Source: CAYSYM01 sp964435115
GTDB lineage: Bacteria; Chloroflexota; UBA6077; CF-72
Reading direction: 5' to 3'
DNA: 37,660 bases
Assembly (NCBI GenBank): GCA_964435115.1
Contig: CAYSYM010000038.1
Span: forward strand, 1 to 37,660
The position numbers and the translations under genes were made by a program. Positions 6,564 to 13,615 of the stretch are shown here, piece after piece (position 1 is the stretch's first letter; every line of letters starts with the position of its first letter). The notes under the pieces are model-generated. The model saw nothing but the letters and a program-made list of their open reading frames with translations, was not told where the DNA came from and made no database searches.

Positions 6564-7781
6564 TTACCGTCTTGGCTGATGGCGGGTCGCCCGCCGCCGA
6601 GTCGGTGAAGCCTTCCGCCTTGTCAGCTGGGCACGCGCGACGGGCTCACTTACGGGCGTCACGCTCGGCAGCACCGGGCGCGCGAAGTACGCGGCTTTGT
6701 GGCGCCGCAGCAGCGCCTCCCCGTCTCGATCCCACGAGAAACGCGGTCGCTGCAGCAGCCGCCGGAACAGCTGCGTGGCCCGCTGCGGGTCGCGCCCGGC
6801 CAATCGCCGCAGCACGCCTGGCGCGATGCTCGGATCTTCGAGGTAGGAAAGCACCACCTCCCGATGCGCGGGCTCGTCGGCCAGAGTCGGGTCAGCGAAC
6901 GTCTCCTCCACCCGGCCGAAGTCCCGCAGGAAGTTGAGCCCGTCCACCTCATCAAACAGCAGCCCGACCGTCTCGGCTGCGCTGAGGTCCGCTGGTAGCT
7001 CGACCTCGGGGACCTTGGGCACGACGCCGTAAGTCTCTCGGGCTCGGTCGGCGGCCGACTTGCCCTGCGCATCGCGCACATCATGGAGGCGGAAGCGGTG
7101 ATACGCGCGCAGGTGCTCGGCGACCTCGTGGCCGGCCACGACGATCAGATCCGCGCCGAAGAACTGGATGAAGCTGCGTCGCTCCTTGCGCTGGAGTTGC
7201 CACGCCTGCTCCAGTTTGGCCGGATTGCGGAAGACCAGCGCCGGGTGCTGCTGGGCCAGTTCCGCTGCCCAGCGGTAGACTTCGTCGCGGTCGGCCGTCG
7301 GCAGCGTGCTCGAGACCCCACTCAGCAGCCACTCGTCCTCGACGGGGACCAGCCGTGCAATCAGGAAGCCGCCCGCGGGCATCCGTTCGAAGACTTCGGG
7401 GCCCATGTTCGAGCGGATCCGATAGACCTGCTCGTCGATGAGGTTCTCGCCCAGGAGTGCGGCCCCGTCCTGTCCACGGATGGCAAAGATACCCTCGACC
7501 ACGTCCTGCCAGCCGCGCAGCATGGCGCGTTCGGGCTCGGGCAACTCGGGGTGCGCCGCTACGAAGTGGTCCACTACCGTTCGCCCGTCAGCGAGGCGAT
7601 GCTGCAGCACGAAGGCGTCCAGGAAGTTGCTGAAGGCGTCCTCCTCGATCTCGAGGACAGGCCCGAAGTGCTCCAGGAGGGCTTTCTCGAACGCGCGCGC
7701 GAAGCGTCGTCCCTGAGCGAACGTGAGCAGGTCGTGTTTGAGATCGCCGCTGCGTTCGATGAGTTCGGGGCTGGCTGGCAT
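6564..7781 (-). CDS. Conserved-looking protein of unknown function, 405 aa
   Basis: I use the ATG at 7781, preceded by GGGGA eight bases upstream; the longer reading adds a 53-residue Arg/Pro-rich stretch that looks non-coding. The protein is soluble, mostly helical and acidic. Noticeable segments are LKHDLLTFAQGRRFARAFEK near the start, EEDAFSNFLDAFVLQHRLADG, RSFIQFFGADLIVVAGHEV in the middle (possible buried strand), GLLFDEVDGLNFLRDFGRVE, and a basic tail (RRKASPTRRRATRHQPRR). No signal peptide, membrane span or nuclease/ATPase motif is obvious. Family not recognised. It follows the HU-like gene on the same strand after a 170-base gap and may be part of the same island cargo. Confidence 0.72.
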   Translation of the reverse strand: MPASPELIERSGDLKHDLLTFAQGRRFARAFEKALLEHFGPVLEIEEDAFSNFLDAFVLQHRLADGRTVVDHFVAAHPELPEPERAMLRGWQDVVEGIFAIRGQDGAALLGENLIDEQVYRIRSNMGPEVFERMPAGGFLIARLVPVEDEWLLSGVSSTLPTADRDEVYRWAAELAQQHPALVFRNPAKLEQAWQLQRKERRSFIQFFGADLIVVAGHEVAEHLRAYHRFRLHDVRDAQGKSAADRARETYGVVPKVPEVELPADLSAAETVGLLFDEVDGLNFLRDFGRVEETFADPTLADEPAHREVVLSYLEDPSIAPGVLRRLAGRDPQRATQLFRRLLQRPRFSWDRDGEALLRRHKAAYFARPVLPSVTPVSEPVARAQLTRRKASPTRRRATRHQPRR

Positions 7782-7952
7782 GCGTTCGGTCCCCGGCCGG
7801 CTCGGGTGCGCCGCCGGTCTTCGGCCAGGGTACCGCGCACCACGGCGAGAAGGATCACGCTGGCCAGGCGCCAGGACCGGTCGCCTGACACCCTTCGGAC
7901 GTGGTGCTTTCGTCCTGGTGTTCATGATCGGCGCCGCCAATCTAGCGCGGCC

Positions 7953-8216
7953 TTACAGTGGCCCGTGGTAGGTCGACGACCAGCCAAGGACCCTGCGCAG
8001 GCGCTGCGACGGGTTGAACGTGAAGACCCAGCTCTCGCGCTCCGGTCGGACGTAGAAGGAGCCGAAGCCGCGCAGCGAGACGCATTCGCCCCGCTTGAGC
8101 GCTTCGTAGATCTCGTCCAGGAACGCATTCACCACCTCGGTGACCGTCTCGGGATCGCGGCCCAGCCGCTCACTCACGCGGTCCACCACGTCCAGCTTCT
8201 CTAATCGTTCAGCCAT
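7953..8216 (-). CDS. HU-like DNA-binding protein with a shortened arm
   Basis: An 87-residue member of the HU/IHF fold family. The ATG at 8216 is preferred over one at 8228 because GGAGG lies five bases before it. The N-terminal helices (DVVDRVSERLGRDPETVTEV, then FLDEIYEALKRGECVSL) and the signature RGFGSFYVRPE are typical. After that the usual long DNA-clasping beta arm with RNPxTG is missing: the sequence passes straight to WVFTFNPSQRLRRVLGW, a variant of the C-terminal FKPGKxL helix. The chain is therefore some 10-15 residues shorter than HU in the DNA-wrapping part. It may still bind DNA, but probably not with the normal bend. It sits 21 bases downstream of its partner gene on the same strand. 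Confidence 0.83.
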   Translation of the reverse strand: MAERLEKLDVVDRVSERLGRDPETVTEVVNAFLDEIYEALKRGECVSLRGFGSFYVRPERESWVFTFNPSQRLRRVLGWSSTYHGPL

Positions 8217-8237
8217 GGCTGCCTCCATTCCGCCTGC

Positions 8238-8681
8238 CTACGGCCGCCGCTCAGGGAGGTACAGCTGTCCCGAGACCTGGAACGCGTCCTCAGGGGGGCC
8301 GAAGAACTCGCCTGAGGGGAAGACGGAGAGCTCGTACTTCTCGCTGCTGTAGGCGAAGAAGCCGAAGCCCCAGCGCTCCTCGTCCCCGAAGTACCGCAGC
8401 CGGCACAGGTGCGTCGGCGTGGTCCGCAGGCGCTCCAGGTACTCCTCGCGCGTCTCGGGCCAGTCCGCCGGTGGCCAGTTCGGGCCCGGCTCTTCGGGCT
8501 CGGTGTACGCGTCGATGTAGCAGAATTGCCCGCGGAAGCGGATCGCGAGCCGCGTGTAGCGGCCAGCGAAGTGCTCCTCGGCGTAGCGGCACAGGCGTGC
8601 CTCGGTGCGTCGCTGGACCGGCTCGGGAATGCGCACGCCCCCGCTGTGCGGGCTGAAGACCCACCCGCCTCGCCGTGCCAC
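8238..8681 (-). CDS. Conserved hypothetical protein paired with the HU-like gene
   Basis: A 147-residue protein starting at a GTG with GGAGGT seven bases upstream. It is rich in aromatic residues: GVRIPEPVQRRTEARLCRYA, then RLAIRFRGQFCYIDAYTEPE, REEYLERLRTTPTHLCRLRY, RWGFGFFAYSSEKYELSVFP and GEFFGPPEDAF. I have seen proteins of this type as an unnamed family often found on mobile DNA; no function is known to me. It shows no signal peptide or membrane span. The tight spacing to the HU-like gene suggests co-transcription. Confidence 0.78.
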   Translation of the reverse strand: MARRGGWVFSPHSGGVRIPEPVQRRTEARLCRYAEEHFAGRYTRLAIRFRGQFCYIDAYTEPEEPGPNWPPADWPETREEYLERLRTTPTHLCRLRYFGDEERWGFGFFAYSSEKYELSVFPSGEFFGPPEDAFQVSGQLYLPERRP

Positions 8682-8912
8682 GCTCAGACCTCCGATGATG
8701 CAGCGTGCCGCACCAGGGCGGCCGACGCAAGGGGTCTGCTGGTGCCCGAATCCGTGGATTCCTTCTCAGTGGACTGTTCCTAACGACGTCTTGGTCGATG
8801 AGGACCTTGATCGTCCGCATGGTGCGGGCGAGGTAGCCGGCGTCGGCGTAGGCCTTCGCCAGCCTGGTCGACGCAACCGCCACGGAGTACTGCGTCGAGG
8901 CGGCAAACAGGC

Positions 8913-8962
8913 AGAATCGTGCAGGTATTGTGCAATCGGCTGCACGATTGTTGCACGATTCT
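8913..8962. repeat. Cluster of four TYGTGCA / TGCACGA repeats (inverted)
   Basis: AGAATCGTGCA at 8913-8923 is exactly mirrored by TGCACGATTCT at 8952-8962. Between them lie an inner TTGTGCA (8928-8934) and TGCACGA (8941-8947). This gives four copies of a 7-bp motif, two in each direction, at 13-15 bp steps, with the outer arm touching the stop codon of the AlbA_2 gene. It could be an operator array or a structured 3' end. No T-run follows. Confidence 0.6.
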
Positions 8963-10422
8963 CAGCCCGCGCCCTCGCGCAGGCGGTAGGCGGCCCGTCG
9001 GCCCCGCCCCGCTGTTGGCGCAAGCAATCCCTTCCGGACCAGATCAGCCAAGTCGTTCGCCGCCGTCCGCTCCGACAAGCCGGTCAAGGCCACGTACTCG
9101 CGCCGCGCCACGGACCCATGTTCCTGTGCGTGCAGCAGCCCCTTGTACTGCCGCTCGCTGATCTCGTGCCGCTCCAGCAACGCACGGAACGGGTCGGCGG
9201 GTAAGGCGATCTTCTCGCGCGGCGCGACGCTGCGGAAGGTGGTGACGAAGCTGAAGCCGTCCTCGCGGAACTCGGGCTCCGGCAGCCCCAGGTCCGCCAT
9301 CTCCTCGCGCATGCGGCGGATGCCCAAGCCCACCTCCTCGATGTAGCCCCGCTCGACGAGCACGCGCGCGATGAGCCGGTTGCGCGAGAACTGGTCGTAC
9401 CCCAGCCGCTCGAGCGTGATCGGCGGCGGCAGCCGGCCGGGGCTCCAGATCTCCAGCCGGTCGTCGAACAGGAACAGCCGCACCTTCGCCCCCTCCAGCG
9501 ACCAGTCGCGGTGGGCGAGCGCGTTCGCCAGCGCCTCGCGCACGCTGTAGTCGGGGTACTCGGGCACGTCCACCCGCCGGATGCCCTCCATGCGCGGCAC
9601 CAGCCGCCGGTTGCGGGCCACGAACGCCGCTCCCTGGTCGATGACCCGGTGCAGCGGCCCGACCACGTCGGCCCGATCGCGGAGTTGGGTGCCCTGGTGC
9701 CGGCCGTAGAAGAAGGCGCACTTGAGTGTCGCCGCCTCGAGGCGGTCCTGCGGCCGCGCGCCGAACAGCAGCAGCCCGGCGACCGTCGGCACCACGCGAC
9801 CCGCGTACCGGGTGGCGAAGCCCAGGTTCACGAGTAGCTGGGCGCGCTCCTCGCCGCCCTCCGGATAGGCCGCCCGGCGTACCCCGGTGACGTACTCGCG
9901 GAGCAGGACGTCGTCGAACTCCGACAGGTCCGCGTCGGGCACCGGGAGCCGCTCCTGCTGCACGCGGCCCGACTCCACCATCAGCCGCGCCACCTCCTCC
10001 CGCGTCGCCTCGTGGATGTCGGCGTCGACCCGCACGTAGACCCGCCCGTTGGCGCGGTAGGGCTTGTCCTGTCCGTCCGGCACGTGCACCGCCAGCACGT
10101 CCCGCCCGTCGACGGCGACGTGCTCCACCGCGATCGGCACGGCTGGCTCGCAGTTGTGACGCGAGAGGTTGACCACGAACTGCCGCCAGCCGGCCAGGTC
10201 GGGCAGGGTGCGGATGGCCCGCGTGATGTGCGGCGGCTGCGCGTACCAGAGGCCGGGGATGCTGCCGTCGTCGGCGACGCCGAGCAGCAGCGTGCCACCG
10301 CCGCTGTTCGCCAGCGCGGCGAGCGCCTGCGCGAAGTTGGCGGCATCCGCCTCGGCCGCCTTGAACTCGACGCGCTGGCCTTCGCCCCGGGCGATGAGCG
10401 CGCGCAGCTCCGCCTCGGTCAC
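8962..10422 (-). CDS. AlbA_2/Schlafen-type ATP-binding regulator (RecG-like C-terminal ATPase fold)
   Basis: A 486-residue protein. Residues about 5-125 form the AlbA_2 (Schlafen AAA_4) domain: EGQRVEFKAA, LANSGGGTLLLGVADDG and YRANGRVYVRVDADIHEAT. The middle is the ATP-binding HATPase_c_4 type domain with SVREALANALAHRDWSLEG and LEIWSPGRLPPPITLE. The C-terminus (about 420-480) looks like a winged helix (REYVALTGLSERTAANDLAD, then LVRKGLL). Such proteins are usually annotated as transcriptional regulators or ATP-binding proteins and some occur in defence islands; the target is unknown. The GTG start overlaps the stop of the preceding 87-aa gene by four bases, so the two are translationally coupled. 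Confidence 0.86.
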   Translation of the reverse strand: MTEAELRALIARGEGQRVEFKAAEADAANFAQALAALANSGGGTLLLGVADDGSIPGLWYAQPPHITRAIRTLPDLAGWRQFVVNLSRHNCEPAVPIAVEHVAVDGRDVLAVHVPDGQDKPYRANGRVYVRVDADIHEATREEVARLMVESGRVQQERLPVPDADLSEFDDVLLREYVTGVRRAAYPEGGEERAQLLVNLGFATRYAGRVVPTVAGLLLFGARPQDRLEAATLKCAFFYGRHQGTQLRDRADVVGPLHRVIDQGAAFVARNRRLVPRMEGIRRVDVPEYPDYSVREALANALAHRDWSLEGAKVRLFLFDDRLEIWSPGRLPPPITLERLGYDQFSRNRLIARVLVERGYIEEVGLGIRRMREEMADLGLPEPEFREDGFSFVTTFRSVAPREKIALPADPFRALLERHEISERQYKGLLHAQEHGSVARREYVALTGLSERTAANDLADLVRKGLLAPTAGRGRRAAYRLREGAG

Positions 10423-10682
10423 CGCGTCTCCTGGGCAGGTGGCGGCCCTCCACTGGCCGCGCCCTGCTTGCGCCTCGCTTTGCGCAGCTTCTTCTCGTAG
10501 AGGTCATGCACCCAGTCCTCGACCGGCGCCTTCCACTGCTGCGTCGGCGCCCGAATGTTCCTGATCAGACTCCGTGGCCCCATGCCGAGCTCCTTGGCCA
10601 TCCGCACCGCCTCGTCCGACAGTCGGCAGCGCCGCTGCGCCTCGGCCCAGAGCTGCTGCTGGTCCACCTTCTTCAGCTTCAT
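10419..10682 (-). CDS. Conserved small protein coupled to the AlbA_2 regulator
   Basis: An 87-residue, basic, mainly helical protein. The core LSDEAVRMAKELGMGPRSLI, followed by RNI and QQWKAPVEDWVHDLYEKK, resembles a widespread uncharacterised small family (MAKELGMNPRSLIKN...WKAPV..W). The C-terminal tail is Lys/Arg- then Pro-rich. Function unknown. No strong ribosome binding site precedes the ATG. Its stop overlaps the GTG of the downstream gene (GTGA), which suggests the two products act together. Confidence 0.76.
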   Translation of the reverse strand: MKLKKVDQQQLWAEAQRRCRLSDEAVRMAKELGMGPRSLIRNIRAPTQQWKAPVEDWVHDLYEKKLRKARRKQGAASGGPPPAQETR

Positions 10683-10983
10683 GGAGGTGCGCCCTGACCG
10701 TACGTGCTCTTGACGACATCGTCCTCGTCGCACGCCGGCGTGCGGCTGGTGGGCCAACGCATCATCTCGCGGCAATGATCGTTGACCAGCCGCATCGCCT
10801 TGCCAGTGGCACGCACCGGCTCCGCAGCACGGGCTGCCACGCCAGAGGCGCCCGGATGCAGGCGGCCCCACTGACTTTCGGGACCCGCTGACTGAGACCG
10901 GCTGACTGCGCGTCGTGGATGGGTCGTCCAAACCCGCTGACGTAGGGAAAGCGCACAAATCAGCCGGTTCTCAATCGCGGTTC
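10683..10983. other. Gene-poor stretch before the tRNA-Lys attachment site
   Basis: No gene recognised; an integrase would be expected next to such a site but none is visible. The right half holds iterated short motifs: ACCCGCTGACT (about 10,883), ACCGGCTGACT (10897-10907), ACCCGCTGACG (about 10,932) and AATCAGCCGGTTCTC (10958-10972). The last is repeated in the tRNA fragment at 10989-11003 and inverted relative to ACCGGCTGA. Confidence 0.5.
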
Positions 10984-11028
10984 CTCTTAATCAGCCGGTT
11001 CTCGGTTCGAGTCCCAGGGGGCTCACCG
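10984..11028 (+). other. 3' half of tRNA-Lys(CTT): attachment-site-like fragment
   Basis: CTCTTAA at 10984-10990 is a Lys(CTT) anticodon loop. It is followed by TCAGCCGG (3' anticodon stem), a T-arm GGTTCGAGTCC and the acceptor strand GGGGCTCACC. The T-stem has a C-C mismatch (CTCGG against CCCAG). No D-arm or 5' acceptor strand lies upstream, so this is not a working tRNA. A segment running from anticodon loop to 3' end is the classic identity region duplicated when a tyrosine integrase inserts an island into a tRNA gene. The intact tRNA copy would be expected at the other island end, outside this window. Confidence 0.68.
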
Positions 11029-11056
11029 GAAAAACGAGTTCAAAATGGGCCTGAAC

Positions 11057-11086
11057 GAGGCCCCCGGCGCTGCCGCCGGGAGCCTC
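11057..11086 (+). terminator. Terminator-like hairpin after the tRNA fragment
   Basis: GAGGCCCCCGGCG and CGCCGGGAGCCTC form a 13-bp stem with one mismatch around a 4-base loop, 28 bases after the tRNA 3' end. It is a likely leftover of the tRNA transcript's terminator. No T-run follows. Confidence 0.5.
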
Positions 11087-11109
11087 ACTGTACCTTCCAC
11101 TGTACCTTC
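11086..11109. repeat. Perfect 12-bp tandem duplication
   Basis: CACTGTACCTTC is present twice in immediate succession (11086-11097 and 11098-11109), directly behind the hairpin. The rest of the stretch up to 11,322 shows no gene. Confidence 0.7.
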
Positions 11110-11322
11110 GCAGGCGGACGGAGGCGGGTGGACCGGCCGAGGGAGGGGTGGCTGTCCAGGCTGGCGGGAGGGGCACGGTCTCGCGACGGTCGCTGCTCCC
11201 GGGCAGTTCCGAACCTGTGGCTTCCAGCGTGGGGGTGTCACCCGATGGGTGGGCGAGTGGAACTCTGCCCCACGGATGCGGGCGGGCGCGGCTCGGTGCG
11301 GCGCGCGGTCGCGCAGGTGCGG

Positions 11323-12087
11323 CTACACCGCGGTCCAGCCGGCGTCGGCCGGGATGATCGCGCCGCTGACGTACCGCGCCTCGTCCGAGGCGAGGAAGAG
11401 GGCGAGGCTAGCGATGTCGTCCGGTTCCAGCAGCGCCGGCATCAACGCAGCGAACGCCCGGGCGCGCGCCGAGCCGGCGGGGTCCAGCCGCTCCGCGGGC
11501 ATCGTCTCGGCGATGTTGGTCCGGGTGCCCCCGGGACAGATCGCGTTGCAGCGGACGCCCTGCAGCGCGTACATCCAGGCCGTGTTCCGCGTCAGGCCGA
11601 CCAGCGCGTGCTTGGAGGCAGTGTAGGCGGCCCCGGCGGCCGCACCCTCGATGCCGGCCGTCGAGGCGATGTTGACGATCGCGCCGCCGCCCTGCTTGAC
11701 CATGTGCGGGATGGCCCGGCGCATGGTGAACATCGGCCCGTCCAGGTTGATGCTCAGCACGCGCCGCCAGATGTCGTCCGCCAGCTCGCCTACGCCCTGC
11801 ATGTAGTCCATGACGCCGGCGTTGTTGACAAGCACATCGAGGCGGCCGTGGGTGCTGACCGCTAGGTCGACCAGGCCTTCCGCCGTAGCCTGGTCGGCGA
11901 TATTGCCCGGCGCGCCCACGATGGTCCCGCCCCTGGCCCGGATGCCCGCGATAGCCTCGTCGAGTCGCGTGGCGTTCCAGTCGCCCGCCATGACCTTGGC
12001 GCCCTCGGCCGCGAAGCGCGTCGCCATCGCCAGCCCCATGCCGGAGCCGGCCCCTGTGATGACCGCCACCTTGCCGTCCAGTCGCAT
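11323..12087 (-). CDS. SDR-family NAD(P)-dependent dehydrogenase
   Basis: A 254-residue classical short-chain dehydrogenase of normal length. It has the cofactor loop TGAGSGMG (11-18), NNAG (88-91), and catalytic Asn114, Ser142, Tyr155 and Lys159 (YTASK). Asp36 in the acidic AGDWN position after strand 2 favours NAD over NADP. The post-active-site PGG(T)RTN region and the C-terminal LASDEARYVSGAIIPADAGW are typical. The substrate cannot be read from sequence; the closest general type is FabG-like or secondary-alcohol dehydrogenases. AGGAGAG lies eight bases before the ATG. It stands alone, with an 18-bp palindrome 57 bp upstream that could be its operator. Confidence 0.9.
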   Translation of the reverse strand: MRLDGKVAVITGAGSGMGLAMATRFAAEGAKVMAGDWNATRLDEAIAGIRARGGTIVGAPGNIADQATAEGLVDLAVSTHGRLDVLVNNAGVMDYMQGVGELADDIWRRVLSINLDGPMFTMRRAIPHMVKQGGGAIVNIASTAGIEGAAAGAAYTASKHALVGLTRNTAWMYALQGVRCNAICPGGTRTNIAETMPAERLDPAGSARARAFAALMPALLEPDDIASLALFLASDEARYVSGAIIPADAGWTAV

Positions 12088-12143
12088 CGCGCTCTCCTCA
12101 CCTACGTGGTGGACTCAGCGTAGGCCCTGCCGCAGCCGGGCTC

Positions 12144-12161
12144 ACCACCCGGCCGGGTGGT
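12144..12161. promoter_or_regulatory. Perfect 18-bp palindrome upstream of the SDR gene
   Basis: ACCACCCGGCCGGGTGGT is its own reverse complement. It lies 57 bp before the SDR start in a gene-free interval (12,088-12,382). The size and symmetry fit an operator for a dimeric repressor, for example TetR-like. No such regulator is adjacent. Confidence 0.5.
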
Positions 12162-12382
12162 TGGGCCGCCGACGAATGGCCAGGAGTGCCCCGGCCTCCG
12201 GTCCGCATGGCCAGGGTGTGACCGAAAGGTGGCCGGACACGCCAGGAGGGCGGCTCGTGGGGCGGCGCTTCCTTCTCAAGCGCGAGCGGGATCGTGGCAT
12301 CCTGCCGCCCTCGGGTCACAGGGGGCGTGGTGCCTCACGTCATTGAAGCGCGGCCGCCGGGCCGCTACCCTCGGTGAGTGGC

Positions 12383-12667
12383 ATGACCTACCCGCGCGTG
12401 TGCCCGAGCTGCGGCGCTGGCGAGCCGGCTCCCGAGCAGCTCTACAGCACGCGCGCGGCGATCGACGGCGGCGTACCCTCGCCCTGGCGCCCGGAGCTGC
12501 CAGGCCGCCTGCTGGACCTCCGCTGCGGCGCCTGCTGGGCGCTGTTCCGCTGGGACTACTTCGGCTCGCGCCTCGTCGCCGTTCTCAGCGAGGGGAAATC
12601 GGGTGAGGGAGACGAGGGCGGTGCCGGGCCGGGCGGGGCGTACGCCCCACCCGGCCCGGACCGTTGA
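12383..12667 (+). CDS. Small zinc-ribbon-like protein
   Basis: A 94-residue reading; an in-frame GTG lies three codons upstream of the ATG used. CPSCG near the N-terminus and CGAC at about 50-53 (LRCGACWALFRWDYFG) form two CxxC pairs, a probable zinc ribbon. The last 25 residues are Gly/Pro-rich and coincide with a long inverted repeat, so the true product may depend mainly on the first 70 residues. No strong ribosome binding site is seen. Function unknown. Confidence 0.6.
   Translation: MTYPRVCPSCGAGEPAPEQLYSTRAAIDGGVPSPWRPELPGRLLDLRCGACWALFRWDYFGSRLVAVLSEGKSGEGDEGGAGPGGAYAPPGPDR
12624..12659. terminator. Long near-perfect inverted repeat between convergent genes
   Basis: CCGGGCCGGGCGGGGCGT and ACGCCCCACCCGGCCCGG pair over 36 bases with a single C-A mismatch. 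It lies in the 3' end of the zinc-ribbon gene and about 45 bases before the 3' end of the convergent CBS gene, a good place for a bidirectional terminator. Confidence 0.5.
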
Positions 12668-12702
12668 GCCCGGCGGGGCCGGGTGCAGGAGACGCGAACC
12701 GG

Positions 12703-13425
12703 TCAGGATGGGTAGCCGGCCGCCCAGCGCAGCAGGTCTGAGCGACTCACGATCCCCGTCAGCCGGCCCTGTGAGTCCACCACCGGAACGCGCCGGATGC
12801 CTCTGCTGAGCAGGTGGGCGGCCACGTCCTCCAGCCGGGTCGTCTCCGCCACCGTCACCGCGGGCGCAGTCATCACCTCGTCGACCGTCGAGCCGCTCTT
12901 CCCGATCAGGTCGGCTTCGCTCACCACGCCCAGCACGCGGCCCTCGCGCACCACGGGCAGACCGGAGATGTCGTGGAAAGCGAGCAGCCGGGCAGCTGCG
13001 GCGACCGGCTGCTGCGGCTCGACGCTGATCACGTCGTGCGTCATCACGTCGCGGGCGGTCGCCGCCGAGCCGTGGAGCGCGGCCGCGCCTGCGAAACCGG
13101 GCGGACGGCCCGCTCCAGAGGTGAGGGTGGACAAGCCGGGCTCGGGGCTCGCCTCACGCCGGTCGAAGAGCGTGGCCGGCTCGTCCTCGAAGAACGCGCC
13201 GACGGCGTCGCCCTGGATCTCGAAGAGCAGCACCCGGCCGGTCTCCAGGCGCAGCGAGCCGCGGAGCGTGCTCGCCGCGTTCACCGCGCGGTCGTCCGGC
13301 GTCCCGGCCGGCACGACCAGGACGATCTCTCCGCCCCGGACGGCCAGCGCCAGCCCTTCCTCGTCGCCAGCCTCACTCGCGCCACCTTCGCCAAGGAAGG
13401 CCGCCTGGATGTTGACACGCCGCAT
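12703..13425 (-). CDS. CBS-domain pair protein
   Basis: A 240-residue protein. The N-terminal part (about 1-90) is a beta-rich domain I do not recognise (LALAVRGGEIVLVV, TGRVLLFEIQGDAVGAFF). A linker of about 30 residues follows. Then come two CBS domains at about 125-175 (ARDVMTHDVISV to VLGVVSEADLIG) and 182-235 (DEVMTAPAVTV to GIVSRSDLLRWA). CBS pairs bind adenine nucleotides and regulate partner proteins; the partner here is unknown. AGGAGG stands before the ATG. The gene is transcribed away from ruvC, sharing the interval 13,426-13,615 with its promoter. Confidence 0.88.
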   Translation of the reverse strand: MRRVNIQAAFLGEGGASEAGDEEGLALAVRGGEIVLVVPAGTPDDRAVNAASTLRGSLRLETGRVLLFEIQGDAVGAFFEDEPATLFDRREASPEPGLSTLTSGAGRPPGFAGAAALHGSAATARDVMTHDVISVEPQQPVAAAARLLAFHDISGLPVVREGRVLGVVSEADLIGKSGSTVDEVMTAPAVTVAETTRLEDVAAHLLSRGIRRVPVVDSQGRLTGIVSRSDLLRWAAGYPS

Positions 13426-13554
13426 GAGCAGGGTCCTCCTGAGGACACTGGCAGTCTACGTGTGCCCCGGGGAGAGGTGGAAGTCGAATCTGGTCCGCGC
13501 CTACCCCGGCAGTGGGCGGCTGCCGCCGTGCGGAGAGGGTCCGCCCCCGCCCCC

Positions 13555-13574
13555 TATAATCGCACATATGTTCG
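13555..13574 (+). promoter_or_regulatory. ruvC promoter: TATAAT followed at once by a LexA-like SOS box
   Basis: TATAAT (13555-13560) is a perfect -10. CGCACATATGTTCG (13561-13574) follows immediately and matches the Gram-positive SOS box CGAACrnryGTTyG at 13 of 14 positions. Repressor bound here would cover the transcription start, which fits a DNA-repair operon. The same bases include an ATG at 13568 opening a 13-codon reading that ends at 13609, six bases before the ruvC GTG. Confidence 0.62.
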
Positions 13575-13615
13575 TCTGGGGCGGAGCAGTCCGCCGCGCG
13601 GGGCATTGAGCGGCC

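Noticed and set aside
6110..6608. Overlapping readings on both strands after the RES gene
   Set aside because: No motif, no ribosome site, and Arg/Pro/Ala-rich composition typical of chance frames in GC-rich DNA.
8766..8883. Minus-strand fragment beginning MAVASTRLAKAYADAGYLAR
   Set aside because: It looks protein-like for about 35 residues and may be a remnant of an integrase or transposase, but I cannot match it to a family and it quickly runs into noise.
10897..11028. A complete tRNA-Lys interrupted by a short intron in the anticodon loop
   Set aside because: ACCGGCTGACT and CTCTTAATCAGCCGG would form the anticodon arm across a 77-base insert, but no D-arm or 5' acceptor strand is present upstream, so an attachment-site origin is more likely.
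13568..13609. A 13-residue leader peptide gene before ruvC
   Set aside because: The ATG is part of the SOS-like box itself and the peptide has no regulatory codon run; kept only as a note in the ruvC finding.
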